Position numbers and translations under genes: made by a program. Of a stretch of DNA of 64,000 bases, positions 27,699-36,037 are shown piece after piece (within the stretch, counting starts at the first letter, position 1; each line of letters opens with the position of its first letter). Source of the stretch: Archangium lansingense (GTDB taxonomy: Bacteria > Myxococcota > Myxococcia > Myxococcales > Myxococcaceae); the NCBI RefSeq assembly GCF_026626635.1, contig NZ_JAPNKA010000001.1, positions 1,922,001 to 1,986,000 of the forward strand, in the 5' to 3' direction. The notes under the pieces were generated by a model. The model was not told the DNA's origin and did not search any database. It saw nothing but the letters and a program-made list of their open reading frames with translations.

Positions 27699-28781
27699 AT
27701 GTTTTCTTCTCGTGAGGAAGGGCGGGGCCCCGCCGCGCCGTCAGGACTCGTCTCGGTGGTCCGGCTCCCCCAGAGCTGGTTCATCCTCTGCTCCTCGCGC
27801 GAGCTGGGACGCAAGCCGCTCGCGCGCATGTTGCAGGGCATGCCGCTCGTCCTCTTCCGCAACGAGGCCGGCAAGCCCGCAGCGCTGGTGGACCGCTGCC
27901 CCCACCGCAACGTGCCTCTGTCCATGGGCCGGGTGGTGGGCGGCCAGCTCCAGTGCGGCTACCACGGCTGGCGCTTCGACACGACGGGCCAGTGCCGCGC
28001 CATCCCCGGCCTCATTGGCGAGCCGGGCGCGAAGTCCCGCTGCGCCTCCTGGCACGCCGCGCGCGAGCAGGACGGCTTCGTCTGGGTGTACTCCACCCCC
28101 GGCGTCGAGCCCACGTCCGAGCCCTACCGCTTCCCCCTGCTGGACGCCCATGGCTACAGCACCGTGCGCCGCGTGCTGCGCGCGAAGGGCTCGCTCCACG
28201 CCCTGCTGGAGAACACACTGGATGTGCCCCATACGTCCTTCCTCCACGGCGGCCTGTTCCGCACCGAGAAGAAGAAGAACGAAATCGAGGTGGTGGTGCG
28301 CCGGGGCGCGGACCGGGTGGAGGCCGAGTACATCGGCGAGCCCCGTCCGGAAGGCCTCGCCGCGCGGTTGCTGGCCCCGGGGGGCGGCGTGGTGCAGCAC
28401 TTCGACCGCTTCCTGCTGCCCTCCATCGCCCAGGTGGAGTACCGGCTCGGTGACGACAGCCACGTCATCATCACCTCGGCGATGACGCCCGCGGACGACT
28501 GGGACACGGTGGTGTACGCCGTCGTCACCTTCCGCATCCCCCTGCCGCACTGGCTGGTGAAGCCCTTCATCACCCCGGTGGCCCTGCACATCTTCGGGCA
28601 GGACGCGCGCATCCTCGAGCGCCAGACGGAGACCATCCGCCGCTTCGGCTCCGAGACGTTCGCCTCCACCGAGGTGGACGTGCTCGGCCCGCCCATCCTC
28701 CGCCTGCTGCGCCAGGCCGAGCGCGAGAAGGTGGCCACCTCGGCGGAGGTGCAGGAGACGCGGCTGAAGATGCAGGTGTGA
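27699..28781 (+). CDS. Rieske-type non-haem iron oxygenase, alpha subunit
   Basis: 360 aa. The Rieske [2Fe-2S] site is CPHR (67-70 region) and CGYHGW, 17 residues apart, as in the family. The catalytic mononuclear iron motif is DVPHTSFLH (Asp-x2-His-x4-His) in the C-terminal domain. The architecture resembles PaO/VanA-like single-component-type oxygenases that demethylate or hydroxylate aromatic or tetrapyrrole substrates. No reductase gene is adjacent, so electrons must come from elsewhere. Confidence 0.85.
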   Translation: MFSSREEGRGPAAPSGLVSVVRLPQSWFILCSSRELGRKPLARMLQGMPLVLFRNEAGKPAALVDRCPHRNVPLSMGRVVGGQLQCGYHGWRFDTTGQCRAIPGLIGEPGAKSRCASWHAAREQDGFVWVYSTPGVEPTSEPYRFPLLDAHGYSTVRRVLRAKGSLHALLENTLDVPHTSFLHGGLFRTEKKKNEIEVVVRRGADRVEAEYIGEPRPEGLAARLLAPGGGVVQHFDRFLLPSIAQVEYRLGDDSHVIITSAMTPADDWDTVVYAVVTFRIPLPHWLVKPFITPVALHIFGQDARILERQTETIRRFGSETFASTEVDVLGPPILRLLRQAEREKVATSAEVQETRLKMQV

Positions 28782-28902
28782 GCGCGGCTCCTGCGCACCA
28801 GCGGACAATCCGGGACCTTCCGGCTCCCCGAGTTTCCACCAGCGCACAGACTCGCAGGAGGAGGCATGGCTGGAAGTCGGGGGGAATTGTCACCCTGCGG
28901 GC

Positions 28903-29505
28903 ATGCGTCCCACGCCGACCACCGAGAAACTCGTCTTCGCGCAGTCCGTGGATGCCCTCTTCGTGCGTGCCCTGGGGCCGCACCTCACGCGGGAGGGGCG
29001 GCGCCGGCTGAAGGACGTGGGGCTGGATTTGAATGAGCCGCTGCGGCCGGCCTATGGGCTGGAGCTGTGGAAGAGCTTCCTACGGGTGGCGGTGAGCGAC
29101 GTCTTCCCGGCGGCCTCGCCGCAGGAGGCGTGGTGTGGCCTGGGCGAGCGCTACCTGCAGGGCTACCGGCAGACGGCGCAGGGGCGGGCGAGCATGTCGC
29201 TCGTCACGCGGCTGGGGCCCCGGCACACGCTGGAGCGCGTGCCGCACAACGTGCGGGCTGGCAACAACTTCAACGAGGTGCGGGTGGATGAGCTGGGCAC
29301 GCACGCGGCCACGCTGTGGATGAAGGACGTGGCCGCGGACAACCCCTTCTTCGCCTGCGGCTTCCTCTCCGAGACGCTGCGCGCGGCTGGGGCCGGTGAC
29401 ATCTCCGTGCACCCGGTGGCCTTCGACGGCACGGCCGCCACCTTCCGCCTCACCTGGACGCACGCTGCTACTCGGCCGGCCGCGGTGGGGCTGACGCGGC
29501 GCTGA
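28903..29505 (+). CDS. DUF2378 (TIGR02265) family protein
   Basis: 200 aa. Family features: VDALFVRALGPHLT at the N-terminus, GLELWKSFLRVAVSDVFP, a central helix with GYRQTAQGR and LGPRHTLERVPHNVRAGNN. The family is expanded in myxobacteria and has no firm function; the fold may be a small-ligand-binding sensor of the V4R/HNOB kind. Its 3' end overlaps the convergent SPFH gene by 38 bp. Confidence 0.75.
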   Translation: MRPTPTTEKLVFAQSVDALFVRALGPHLTREGRRRLKDVGLDLNEPLRPAYGLELWKSFLRVAVSDVFPAASPQEAWCGLGERYLQGYRQTAQGRASMSLVTRLGPRHTLERVPHNVRAGNNFNEVRVDELGTHAATLWMKDVAADNPFFACGFLSETLRAAGAGDISVHPVAFDGTAATFRLTWTHAATRPAAVGLTRR

Positions 29506-30475
29506 GCACGGTCAGGTCCCGGGCGTCTGCTTTTCCGGTGGCCAGCGTCTTGGCCAGCTCCAACACTTCCACTGGCACGGCGAGCAGCACGGTGTTGGAT
29601 GGCGAGGAGCCCAGGCCGTCGATCGTCTGGAGGGTGCGCAGCTGCATGGCGCCGGGGCTCTGGGCCATGGTGGCGGCCGCGGCGGCGAGGTTGATGGCGG
29701 CCTCGCGATCGCCCTCGGCCTTGGTGATGGTGGCGCGCTTCTCGCGCTCGGCCGAGGCCTGGCGGCTCATCATCCGCTTGAGGTCCTCGGGCATGTTGAT
29801 GTCCAGCAGGCGGATGGAGTCCACGTGGATGCCCCACGAGCGGCTGCGCTCCTCCACCGCCTGGGCGATGCGCGATTGAATCTGGTCGCGCTCGGAGAGC
29901 AGCTCGTCGAGCGTCATGCTGCCGATGACGTCGCGCAGGCTGGCCTGGGCGTACTGGCTGATGGCGTAGCGGTAGTCCTGCACGGTGACGACGGCGCGCT
30001 CCGGATCCTGCACCTGGAAGAAGATGACGCCATCGACCTGGACGGGGACGTTGTCGCGGGTGATGACCTGCTGGTGGGGGATGTCGAGCGTGAGCAGGCG
30101 GGTGTCGACGAAGCGCGCGTAGTCGGCCACCGGGAAGACGAAGAGGATGCCCGGGCCCTTGATGCCATGGAAGCGGCCGAGCCGGAGGATGACGGCGCGC
30201 TCCCATTGAGCGGCCACACGCACGATGCGGCTGATGAGGAACGCGGGGATGGCCGCGAGCACCATTCCCAGGGGCAGCGCCACCCCCAGGCCCGCGGCAC
30301 CCCCGAACGCTCCGCCCAGGAGGGTGAAGAGCCCGGTGAGCACCAGCCACATCACGAGGAACACCACCAGGCGAAGTTGGCTCCCGAGCGAGACGTGCTC
30401 ACTGGCGGGTTGCGCGTACTTCTGCCTCGCGGCACTGGCGTACTCGGCCACCTGCTTCACCTGCTCGAGGTTCAT
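29468..30475 (-). CDS. SPFH/stomatin-like membrane protein (slipin)
   Basis: 335 aa from the ATG at 30475; an upstream extension to 30577 is open but lacks protein character. Two N-terminal hydrophobic segments (about 30-85) anchor an SPFH domain starting WERAVILRLGRFHGIKGPG, with DTRLLTLDIPHQQVITRDN and SLRDVIGSMTLDELLSERD, then a coiled coil rich in Ala/Glu. Such proteins scaffold membrane microdomains and regulate proteases or channels. Usually an NfeD gene is a neighbour; here a PAS protein lies upstream in the same direction (79-bp gap). Confidence 0.88.
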   Translation of the reverse strand: MNLEQVKQVAEYASAARQKYAQPASEHVSLGSQLRLVVFLVMWLVLTGLFTLLGGAFGGAAGLGVALPLGMVLAAIPAFLISRIVRVAAQWERAVILRLGRFHGIKGPGILFVFPVADYARFVDTRLLTLDIPHQQVITRDNVPVQVDGVIFFQVQDPERAVVTVQDYRYAISQYAQASLRDVIGSMTLDELLSERDQIQSRIAQAVEERSRSWGIHVDSIRLLDINMPEDLKRMMSRQASAEREKRATITKAEGDREAAINLAAAAATMAQSPGAMQLRTLQTIDGLGSSPSNTVLLAVPVEVLELAKTLATGKADARDLTVLSAASAPPRPAE

Positions 30476-30554
30476 CTGGCTCACTCCGGAATCCTCCCTG
30501 GGGGACAGGTCATAGGTGAGTTCCGGAGCGGCTGACGAGCCCTTCCTCCCGGGT

Positions 30555-32189
30555 CTATCCATCACCCATCGCGGCACTGCCGATCAGGCCAACATCATCC
30601 CGCTCGCCATGCTCGCCCTTCCGGGCTTCTTCCTGCTGCACGGGGCTGGGTCGGTGGCCGTGGAGACCTGGCTCGCTGGGCACCGCTCGCACGACGTTGC
30701 GCGGGGGACGGGGTTGCGAGACCGACTCCTGGGCCGGGATGCGGCCTGTCAGCTCCTCCAGCACGCCCAGTATCCGGCCGCGGCGCTCGTTGCCGGTGCC
30801 TGCGCGGACCCGCAGCGCGTGCCGCCGCTCCGAGCCATCCGGGGCCAGTACGCGGTACGTGAGTGACACCTCACCCGTGCTCGTGGCGCAGCGCGCGAGG
30901 CCCTCGGTCACTGACAGCCGGTCCTCCGGGTGGACCCGTGCGAGGAAGGTCTCCAGCGGCTCCTCGGAGCCCAGCGCCTTGAGCGCGAAGAAGGCTGAGG
31001 CTCCGCGTTCCCAGCGCAGGCGCCCCTCTGGCAGCCGCAGGTCCCACAGCGTCATCGACGCGGCGGACAGGGCCTCCAGCACCCGCGCCTCGTTCTGCCG
31101 CAGGGCCTCCTCCAGCAGCTTCAGGTCCGTGATGTCTCGAGAGATGCCGAAGAGGCCGAACATCACGCCCGTCTCGTCGCGCAGCACGCCCTTGGTGGAC
31201 AACCACACCCGCTTGACGGGCCCTGACTCGGACTCCTCGTAGGTGAAGGTTTGCCGGAAGGCGAGCACCTCTCGGTCATGGGAGGTGGTGGCGCGCGCCG
31301 CCTCGGGCGACCAGAGCTGCGCGTCGGTGTTGCCGACGATGGCCTCGGCGGGCCTGCCCATCAGCCGTGCGCCGGCCGCGTTGATGCGGGTGTACCGGCC
31401 CTGCATGTCCTTGGTGTAGATGGCGTCGGTGGCGCCCTGGAGCACGGCGTTGAAGAGGGCGCTGGCGCGCCGCGCGACTTCCGAGGCCCGGTGGTGCGCG
31501 GTCATGTCGCGCAAGTAGACGAGCACCCCGCTATCCGAGGGCACCGCCGTACCCTCCAGGTGCAGGGAGTTGAAGCGCTCCTCGAAGTCCACAGGGGCGC
31601 CGGTGGCGAGTGCTCGCTGCACCTGGGCGCGCAGCACGGAGCCGGGCTCCTCGGCGTACTCCTGCCAGAGGTTGCGCCCCACGAGCAGTTGGCGCCGCTT
31701 GCCCAGCAGCCGCTCCGCGGCGCGGTTGACGTAGAAGAAGCGGCATTGCCGATCCAGCGCGAGGAAGGGCTCCGGCATGCACTCCATGAAGGAGAGCATC
31801 CGCTCCTCGAAGGCAGCCGTCTCACTCACGAAGCGCTCGGTGTCCGTCACGTCGGAGAGCCACACCGCGAGCAGTCCGTCCTCGACGCGCACTGCTCGGG
31901 CCAGCACCCGGCGCGCTGCGAGGCCTCGGCCCAGCGCGAGCATGTTCGTGCTGGGTGCGTCCGTGGCCAGCACCTGGCCCCAACTCCCCATCACCTCGGA
32001 GAGCTCGGGCCGCCGCACCAGCAATCGCCGGCCCGTCAGGTTCTCCTCGAGCAGTGTCTCGGAGGCCGGGTTTGCGTATTCGCAGACGAAGTCCTCGGGT
32101 GCCCCGGTTCCCTCTCCCTCCGGACGAAGGGCGAGGAATCCATCCGGGTTGAGGGCCTCGAAGGCATAGCGGCTGCTCGGGGGGTGCAT
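30555..32189 (-). CDS. Multi-PAS sensor protein without output domain
   Basis: 544 aa from the ATG at 32189 (GAGGAG upstream). Several PAS domains in series: about 10-120, 135-250 (FLALDRQCRFFYVNRAAERLLG), 255-375 (AIYTKDMQGRYTRINAAGARLMG, FGISRDITDLK) and 385-495 (a PAS fold of the WERGASAFFAL type ending RIPAQ). No HisKA, HATPase, GGDEF or HTH region follows: the last 50 residues are basic and Pro-rich. It may act as a partner for a separate kinase or be truncated. The SPFH gene follows in the same direction. Confidence 0.75.
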   Translation of the reverse strand: MHPPSSRYAFEALNPDGFLALRPEGEGTGAPEDFVCEYANPASETLLEENLTGRRLLVRRPELSEVMGSWGQVLATDAPSTNMLALGRGLAARRVLARAVRVEDGLLAVWLSDVTDTERFVSETAAFEERMLSFMECMPEPFLALDRQCRFFYVNRAAERLLGKRRQLLVGRNLWQEYAEEPGSVLRAQVQRALATGAPVDFEERFNSLHLEGTAVPSDSGVLVYLRDMTAHHRASEVARRASALFNAVLQGATDAIYTKDMQGRYTRINAAGARLMGRPAEAIVGNTDAQLWSPEAARATTSHDREVLAFRQTFTYEESESGPVKRVWLSTKGVLRDETGVMFGLFGISRDITDLKLLEEALRQNEARVLEALSAASMTLWDLRLPEGRLRWERGASAFFALKALGSEEPLETFLARVHPEDRLSVTEGLARCATSTGEVSLTYRVLAPDGSERRHALRVRAGTGNERRGRILGVLEELTGRIPAQESVSQPRPPRNVVRAVPSEPGLHGHRPSPVQQEEARKGEHGERDDVGLIGSAAMGDG

Positions 32190-32456
32190 GCGGGACTCCT
32201 CACCCCGCACGAAAGCACGGGCCCTCCAGGCGGGTCGCGCGGCCACCCCCACGCCGAGCTGGGAATGGATGGGGAGGTGACAGTCCTGGGTGGGCGCTGT
32301 GTGCTGCTGTACGTGCGTACACCCTTTGCCCAGGGAGTACACAGCGTCCTGCTCACCGGGCGGCTCGGAGGTTCTCAGCTGGCTGAAAAGTGAGGCGGGG
32401 CGAGGTCTCGCTGGGTAGGGCATCCACCCAGCGAGCGGTTGAAGACATCGGTGGGG

Positions 32457-34061
32457 TCAGCGCACCTCGAACTCGTAGATGCGCGTCGCGGGATCGCCGT
32501 TCTGGGACGGGGTGGTCACGTTGAACTTGATGTAGCGCGCCGAGGTAGCGCTGATCGAGTGGGTCGAGGAGCTGGCGGTGTTGTTGGTCACCGTCACCGG
32601 GGTGCTCCAGGTCGTGCCGTTGCTGGAGGTCTGGATGGTGAAGGCCTTGGTGTTCCAGGTGCTCGACTCACCGCCCGCGCCAGCATGCTTGACCACGAAG
32701 CTGCTGACCGTCTGCACCGAGCCGAGATCAACCTGCAGCCAGGACGGGGAGCTCAATGAACAGAACTTGTCGGTGGTGCCGCCGGAGACGCTGCCGTTGA
32801 CCGCCTTGGCCGGCGTCTCGCTGCTGTTGCAGGCGGTGGAGCCGGTCGCCGGTTTGTTGAGCGCCAGGTTGGCGTAGCCAGCACCAACCGAGACGGTCTG
32901 GGTCTTGGTGTGGCTAGCGCCGCCGTTGTCGGTCACGGTCAGGCTGACGTTGTAGTTGCCGGCACTGGCGTAGACACGGCTGGGATTCGTCGCGGTCGAG
33001 CCGCTGCCGTCGCCGAAATTCCAGCTGCGCGAGGTGATGCTGCCGTCGCTGTCGCTAGAGGCATCGCTGAAGGTCGCGGTCAATCCGCTCACGGTGACGC
33101 CGAAATTGGCCACTGGCGGGGTGTTGCCGCTGACAGCGGTGTTGATCGCCGCCGCGTACTGCGCGGCCGTACCCTGAGACCCGCACGCCTGGATATCGTC
33201 ATACAGCCACATGAAGCCGCCAGAGATGCCGGCGGAGGCCTTCCAATTGCTCATCTTGCTCTGCACCGTGGCCGGACTGTCGCCGCTGCTGCAGCCGGAG
33301 CCGTGACGCGACCACAGGCCCGGGTCGACGGTCATGCCCATCGCGGTGTTCCAGCTCGCCGGGTTGTTGCCGGCGCCTCCGTCGTACACCTGCAGGTAGA
33401 TGGTATCGACCGCGCTGCCGAGGTTGTCCTTGAGGCTCCTCCAGAAGCTCTGATTGGTGTAGGGCGCGAAGGTGATCTTGTAGCCCAGGCCGATCAGCAT
33501 CTGCCCGAACTGGGTGGTCGGGGCGAGATTGTAGGCGCTCTCGTCATCGAAGTTGACCGCGGTGGCGTCCGTGACGGTCTTCAGCACTTGGAAATTGCGG
33601 TACAGGATGCTGTTGCTGCCGGTGCCGCAGACGAGGGTGCTGCCGCAACCGGCGGCGGTGCCGTTGACCAGCTTGATCATGCGCTCGAAATCGGGAACGC
33701 CCCAGGCGCCGATCGATACTTCGATGCGATTGACCGAGGTCGGCGCGGTCTTGAGCGTGGCCAGCCGCGCCGGCCAGGCCGGGTCGCCAACGTAGGCGCC
33801 GTTCTTGACCACCGGGATGTCGTTGTAGACGAGGTCGCCGTTGTCTTCGATGTGGAAGCTCCACAACATCACGGTGGTGAAGCCCGAGTTGCGCAGGTCG
33901 TCCATCACCGCGGTGCCGCCGGAATAGAACGGGCCGCCGCCGTAGACCGCCGAATCGGCATGGGCGGCCGACGTGGCCGCGGCCAAGGCAAGGGCGGTGA
34001 GCCTCGGCCAGGCTTGGCGGGCGGAACGGATGCAGGACAAGAAGCTCTTCGACTTCGGCAT
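32457..34061 (-). CDS. Secreted glycosidase-like protein with PKD and F5/8C modules
   Basis: 534 aa from the ATG at 34061 (AGGGGA upstream; the frame stays open to 34154). Signal peptide to about AHA (34). Residues about 36-310 resemble a GH18-type barrel: FTTVMLWSFHIEDNG near the start and AVNFDDESAY at the place of the DxxDxDxE catalytic strand, though poorly matched. A PKD domain (about 315-400, WNFGDGS) and an F5/8 type C carbohydrate-binding domain (about 405-534, LALNKPATGS, YEFEVR end) follow. Probably degrades or binds chitin-like or cell-wall glycans outside the cell. Codon use looks somewhat less GC3-extreme than neighbours, hinting at transfer. Confidence 0.7.
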   Translation of the reverse strand: MPKSKSFLSCIRSARQAWPRLTALALAAATSAAHADSAVYGGGPFYSGGTAVMDDLRNSGFTTVMLWSFHIEDNGDLVYNDIPVVKNGAYVGDPAWPARLATLKTAPTSVNRIEVSIGAWGVPDFERMIKLVNGTAAGCGSTLVCGTGSNSILYRNFQVLKTVTDATAVNFDDESAYNLAPTTQFGQMLIGLGYKITFAPYTNQSFWRSLKDNLGSAVDTIYLQVYDGGAGNNPASWNTAMGMTVDPGLWSRHGSGCSSGDSPATVQSKMSNWKASAGISGGFMWLYDDIQACGSQGTAAQYAAAINTAVSGNTPPVANFGVTVSGLTATFSDASSDSDGSITSRSWNFGDGSGSTATNPSRVYASAGNYNVSLTVTDNGGASHTKTQTVSVGAGYANLALNKPATGSTACNSSETPAKAVNGSVSGGTTDKFCSLSSPSWLQVDLGSVQTVSSFVVKHAGAGGESSTWNTKAFTIQTSSNGTTWSTPVTVTNNTASSSTHSISATSARYIKFNVTTPSQNGDPATRIYEFEVR

Positions 34062-34227
34062 TGTGAAATCCCCTGCGATGAGCGTCATGGACGCGGTGGC
34101 CTCGATGCGCGCCGTGCGCGCGCTCCCTGTCGCCAGCCTCGGCGACGGGCTCACATTGCGAGCGCCGAAACCGGGTTGTCAACATGCAAATCGATCTAAA
34201 CAGGTAAATCGAGTCCGGCACCCGGTA

Positions 34228-34372
34228 CGAATTCTTTGACACCTTCTCGGACACCTTCTCGGATTCTTTGAAACCCTCTCGGGCGTGTCGTGCCGGGTCG
34301 TGTCGCACGAATTCTTTGAAACCCTCTCGGCGTGTCGTGCCGGGTCGTGTCGCACGAATTCTTTGACACCCT
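34228..34372 (+). repeat. Array of RAYT right-end repeats
   Basis: CGAATTCTTTGACACC at 34228-34243, a variant ATTCTTTGAAACC at 34263, then two tandem 47-bp units (34284-34330 and from 34331) that each run CGTGTCGTGCCGGGTCGTGT, CGCACGAATTCTTTGA, ACCCTCTCGG. The second unit breaks off at 34372, where the RCC1 sequence begins. With upstream sequence to the glycosidase start this accounts for the gap 34062-34331. Confidence 0.75.
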
Positions 34373-35129
34373 GGTCGAAGCGGGCGCCTGGCACACCTGC
34401 GGATTGAAGACGGATGGGACACTCGCGTGCTGGGGAGAGAATTCCCACGGCCAGTCCTCGCCGCCGACGGGCAGCTTCACGCAGCTCAGCGCGGGTGGTC
34501 ATCACGCCTGCGGAATCAAGAGCGACGGAGCCGTCGCGTGCTGGGGAGACAACAGCGATGGTCAGAGCACGCCGCCGGAGAGCTTCGTCCAGGTCAGCGT
34601 GGGCTCGTACCACAGCTGCGGATTGAAGACGGACGGGACGCTGAGCTGCTGGGGATACAACTACCACGGTCAATCCTCACCGCCCTCGGACGCCTTCACC
34701 CAGGTTAGCGCGGGCATGGGCTACACCTGTGGAGTGAAGACGGATGGCTCGGTCGCGTGTTGGGGGGAAAGCTTCTCCGGTCAAGCCTCACCGCCCGCGG
34801 GCACCTTCACTCAGGTCAGTGCGAGCGCGAGCCACAGCTGTGGAGTGAAGACGGACGGGGCGCTGGCGTGCTGGGGCGCCGACTACGACGGTCAATCCTC
34901 ACCGCCCGCGGGCACTTTCACCCAGGTCAGCTTGGGCTGGGGACATAGCTGTGGAGTGAGGACGGATGGGACGCTGAGCTGCTGGGGAGCCAACGCGGAC
35001 GGCCAGTCCTCGGCTCCGGCGGGCCTCTTCACCCGGGTCAACGCGGGCGCGTACCACACCTGTGGCGTGAAGGCGGATGGCACGGTCGCGTGCTGGGGCA
35101 TGAACTACTCCGGCCAGAGCCAGCCCTGA
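34332..35129 (+). pseudogene. 5'-truncated RCC1-repeat gene fused to RAYT repeat
   Basis: The frame is open for 265 codons, but its first 13 or so codons (from GTG 34332) are the RAYT right-end repeat. From about 34373 it reads seven RCC1-type units of about 36 residues (AGxxHTCGLKTDGTLACWG). It aligns with the last seven units of the 14-unit lipoprotein gene at 48236-49954 and ends in the same NYSGQSQP. Signal peptide, lipobox and the first half are missing. Expression would need a start provided by the repeat and would give a cytoplasmic product. Confidence 0.75.
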
Positions 35130-35131
35130 CG

Positions 35132-35238
35132 CCTAAGCGCCCGGACATGAATGTTGTACACCTCCGGCGTGAGGCTCCTGCTGCGCTACCTCGCAGGGGG
35201 CGGGGCAGGTAGACAGAATTGATGTCCGGGCGCTTAGG
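35132..35238. mobile_element. 107-bp MITE-like element with 17-bp terminal inverted repeats
   Basis: CCTAAGCGCCCGGACAT at 35132-35148 and its exact complement ATGTCCGGGCGCTTAGG at 35222-35238. The element begins three bases after the RCC1 pseudogene stop. No ORF inside. It could be a MITE, an IS end pair or a large hairpin; no clear target duplication is visible. Confidence 0.5.
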
Positions 35239-35379
35239 AGCTGCCGGAGTACCTTGTTGAGTACCCGGATGGTCCTACTTCTCTTCCGGCCCCGGGGCCT
35301 TCGGTGACAGAGGCTCGTGGGGTAGGGGCGCGAGGATGGAGCGGCGGGATATGCACCCCTCCGCTCCAGGGGGGGCATG

Positions 35380-35894
35380 TCACTGCTTCGGCTGCACCGT
35401 AGGGGCGGATTCGAGCTGCGGCGATGCCACCACCTGACGCTGGGAAAGCCTGGAGAAGACCGTGCCCGCGGCTCGAGGTGTGATGCGCTGATAGCGGGCG
35501 TAGGCGTCCACCAGCCACCCGGCCATGGTTCACATCCAGGAAGGCCTTGCTCCGGCCCGGCGTGCCCCGGGCATCGAGCATCATGACGACGAAGCCCATC
35601 TGCGCGATGGCGTTGGCGATGCGCGACATGGCGTTGCCGATGAAGTTCCAGGGCACTGCCGTGATGAACGGTCCGGCGTAGATGTACACGATGACCGGAT
35701 AGTGCCGGGTGGGATCGAAATCGCGTGGCTTGTAGAGCACGCCATGGAGAGGCGTGACGCCATCGGCGGCCAGGAACGTAAGCGCCTCGCCACTGCGCTC
35801 TCGGATGGGACCGGGGCGAGGTTCCTCGCGCAGCCGGCGGCCGTGCCGAGCGCGAGCAGCACGAGCCACGAAGGGGGGCGCCACGTTCGCAAGG
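35380..35894 (-). pseudogene. Mosaic remnant of an S9 (DPP IV/prolyl oligopeptidase) lipoprotein
   Basis: Starting from a TTG at 35894, one frame gives a lipoprotein signal with LGTAAGC. A frameshift then leads into an S9 segment: ADGVTPLHGVLYKPRDFD, YPVIVYIYAGP and FVVMMLDARGTPGRSKAF, the strands that come before the catalytic Ser in DPP IV-like peptidases. The nucleophile region is absent. Another shift leads to an unrelated-looking tail that stops at 35380-35382. Thus a deleted, frameshifted gene. The rest of 35239-36037 shows nothing. Confidence 0.6.
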
Positions 35895-36037
35895 TGACGA
35901 TTCTGGGGCGCTCGGGGGGCGTCGCACAACCTCGCAGGGGGCGGCGCGGTCCATTGCGATGGCCCCGGGTCGTCTGGGCCGCGCTGACCCGAGCAGGCTC
36001 TGAGACAGGCCTCATGCCTGGGCCCGCGGTGCCTCGC

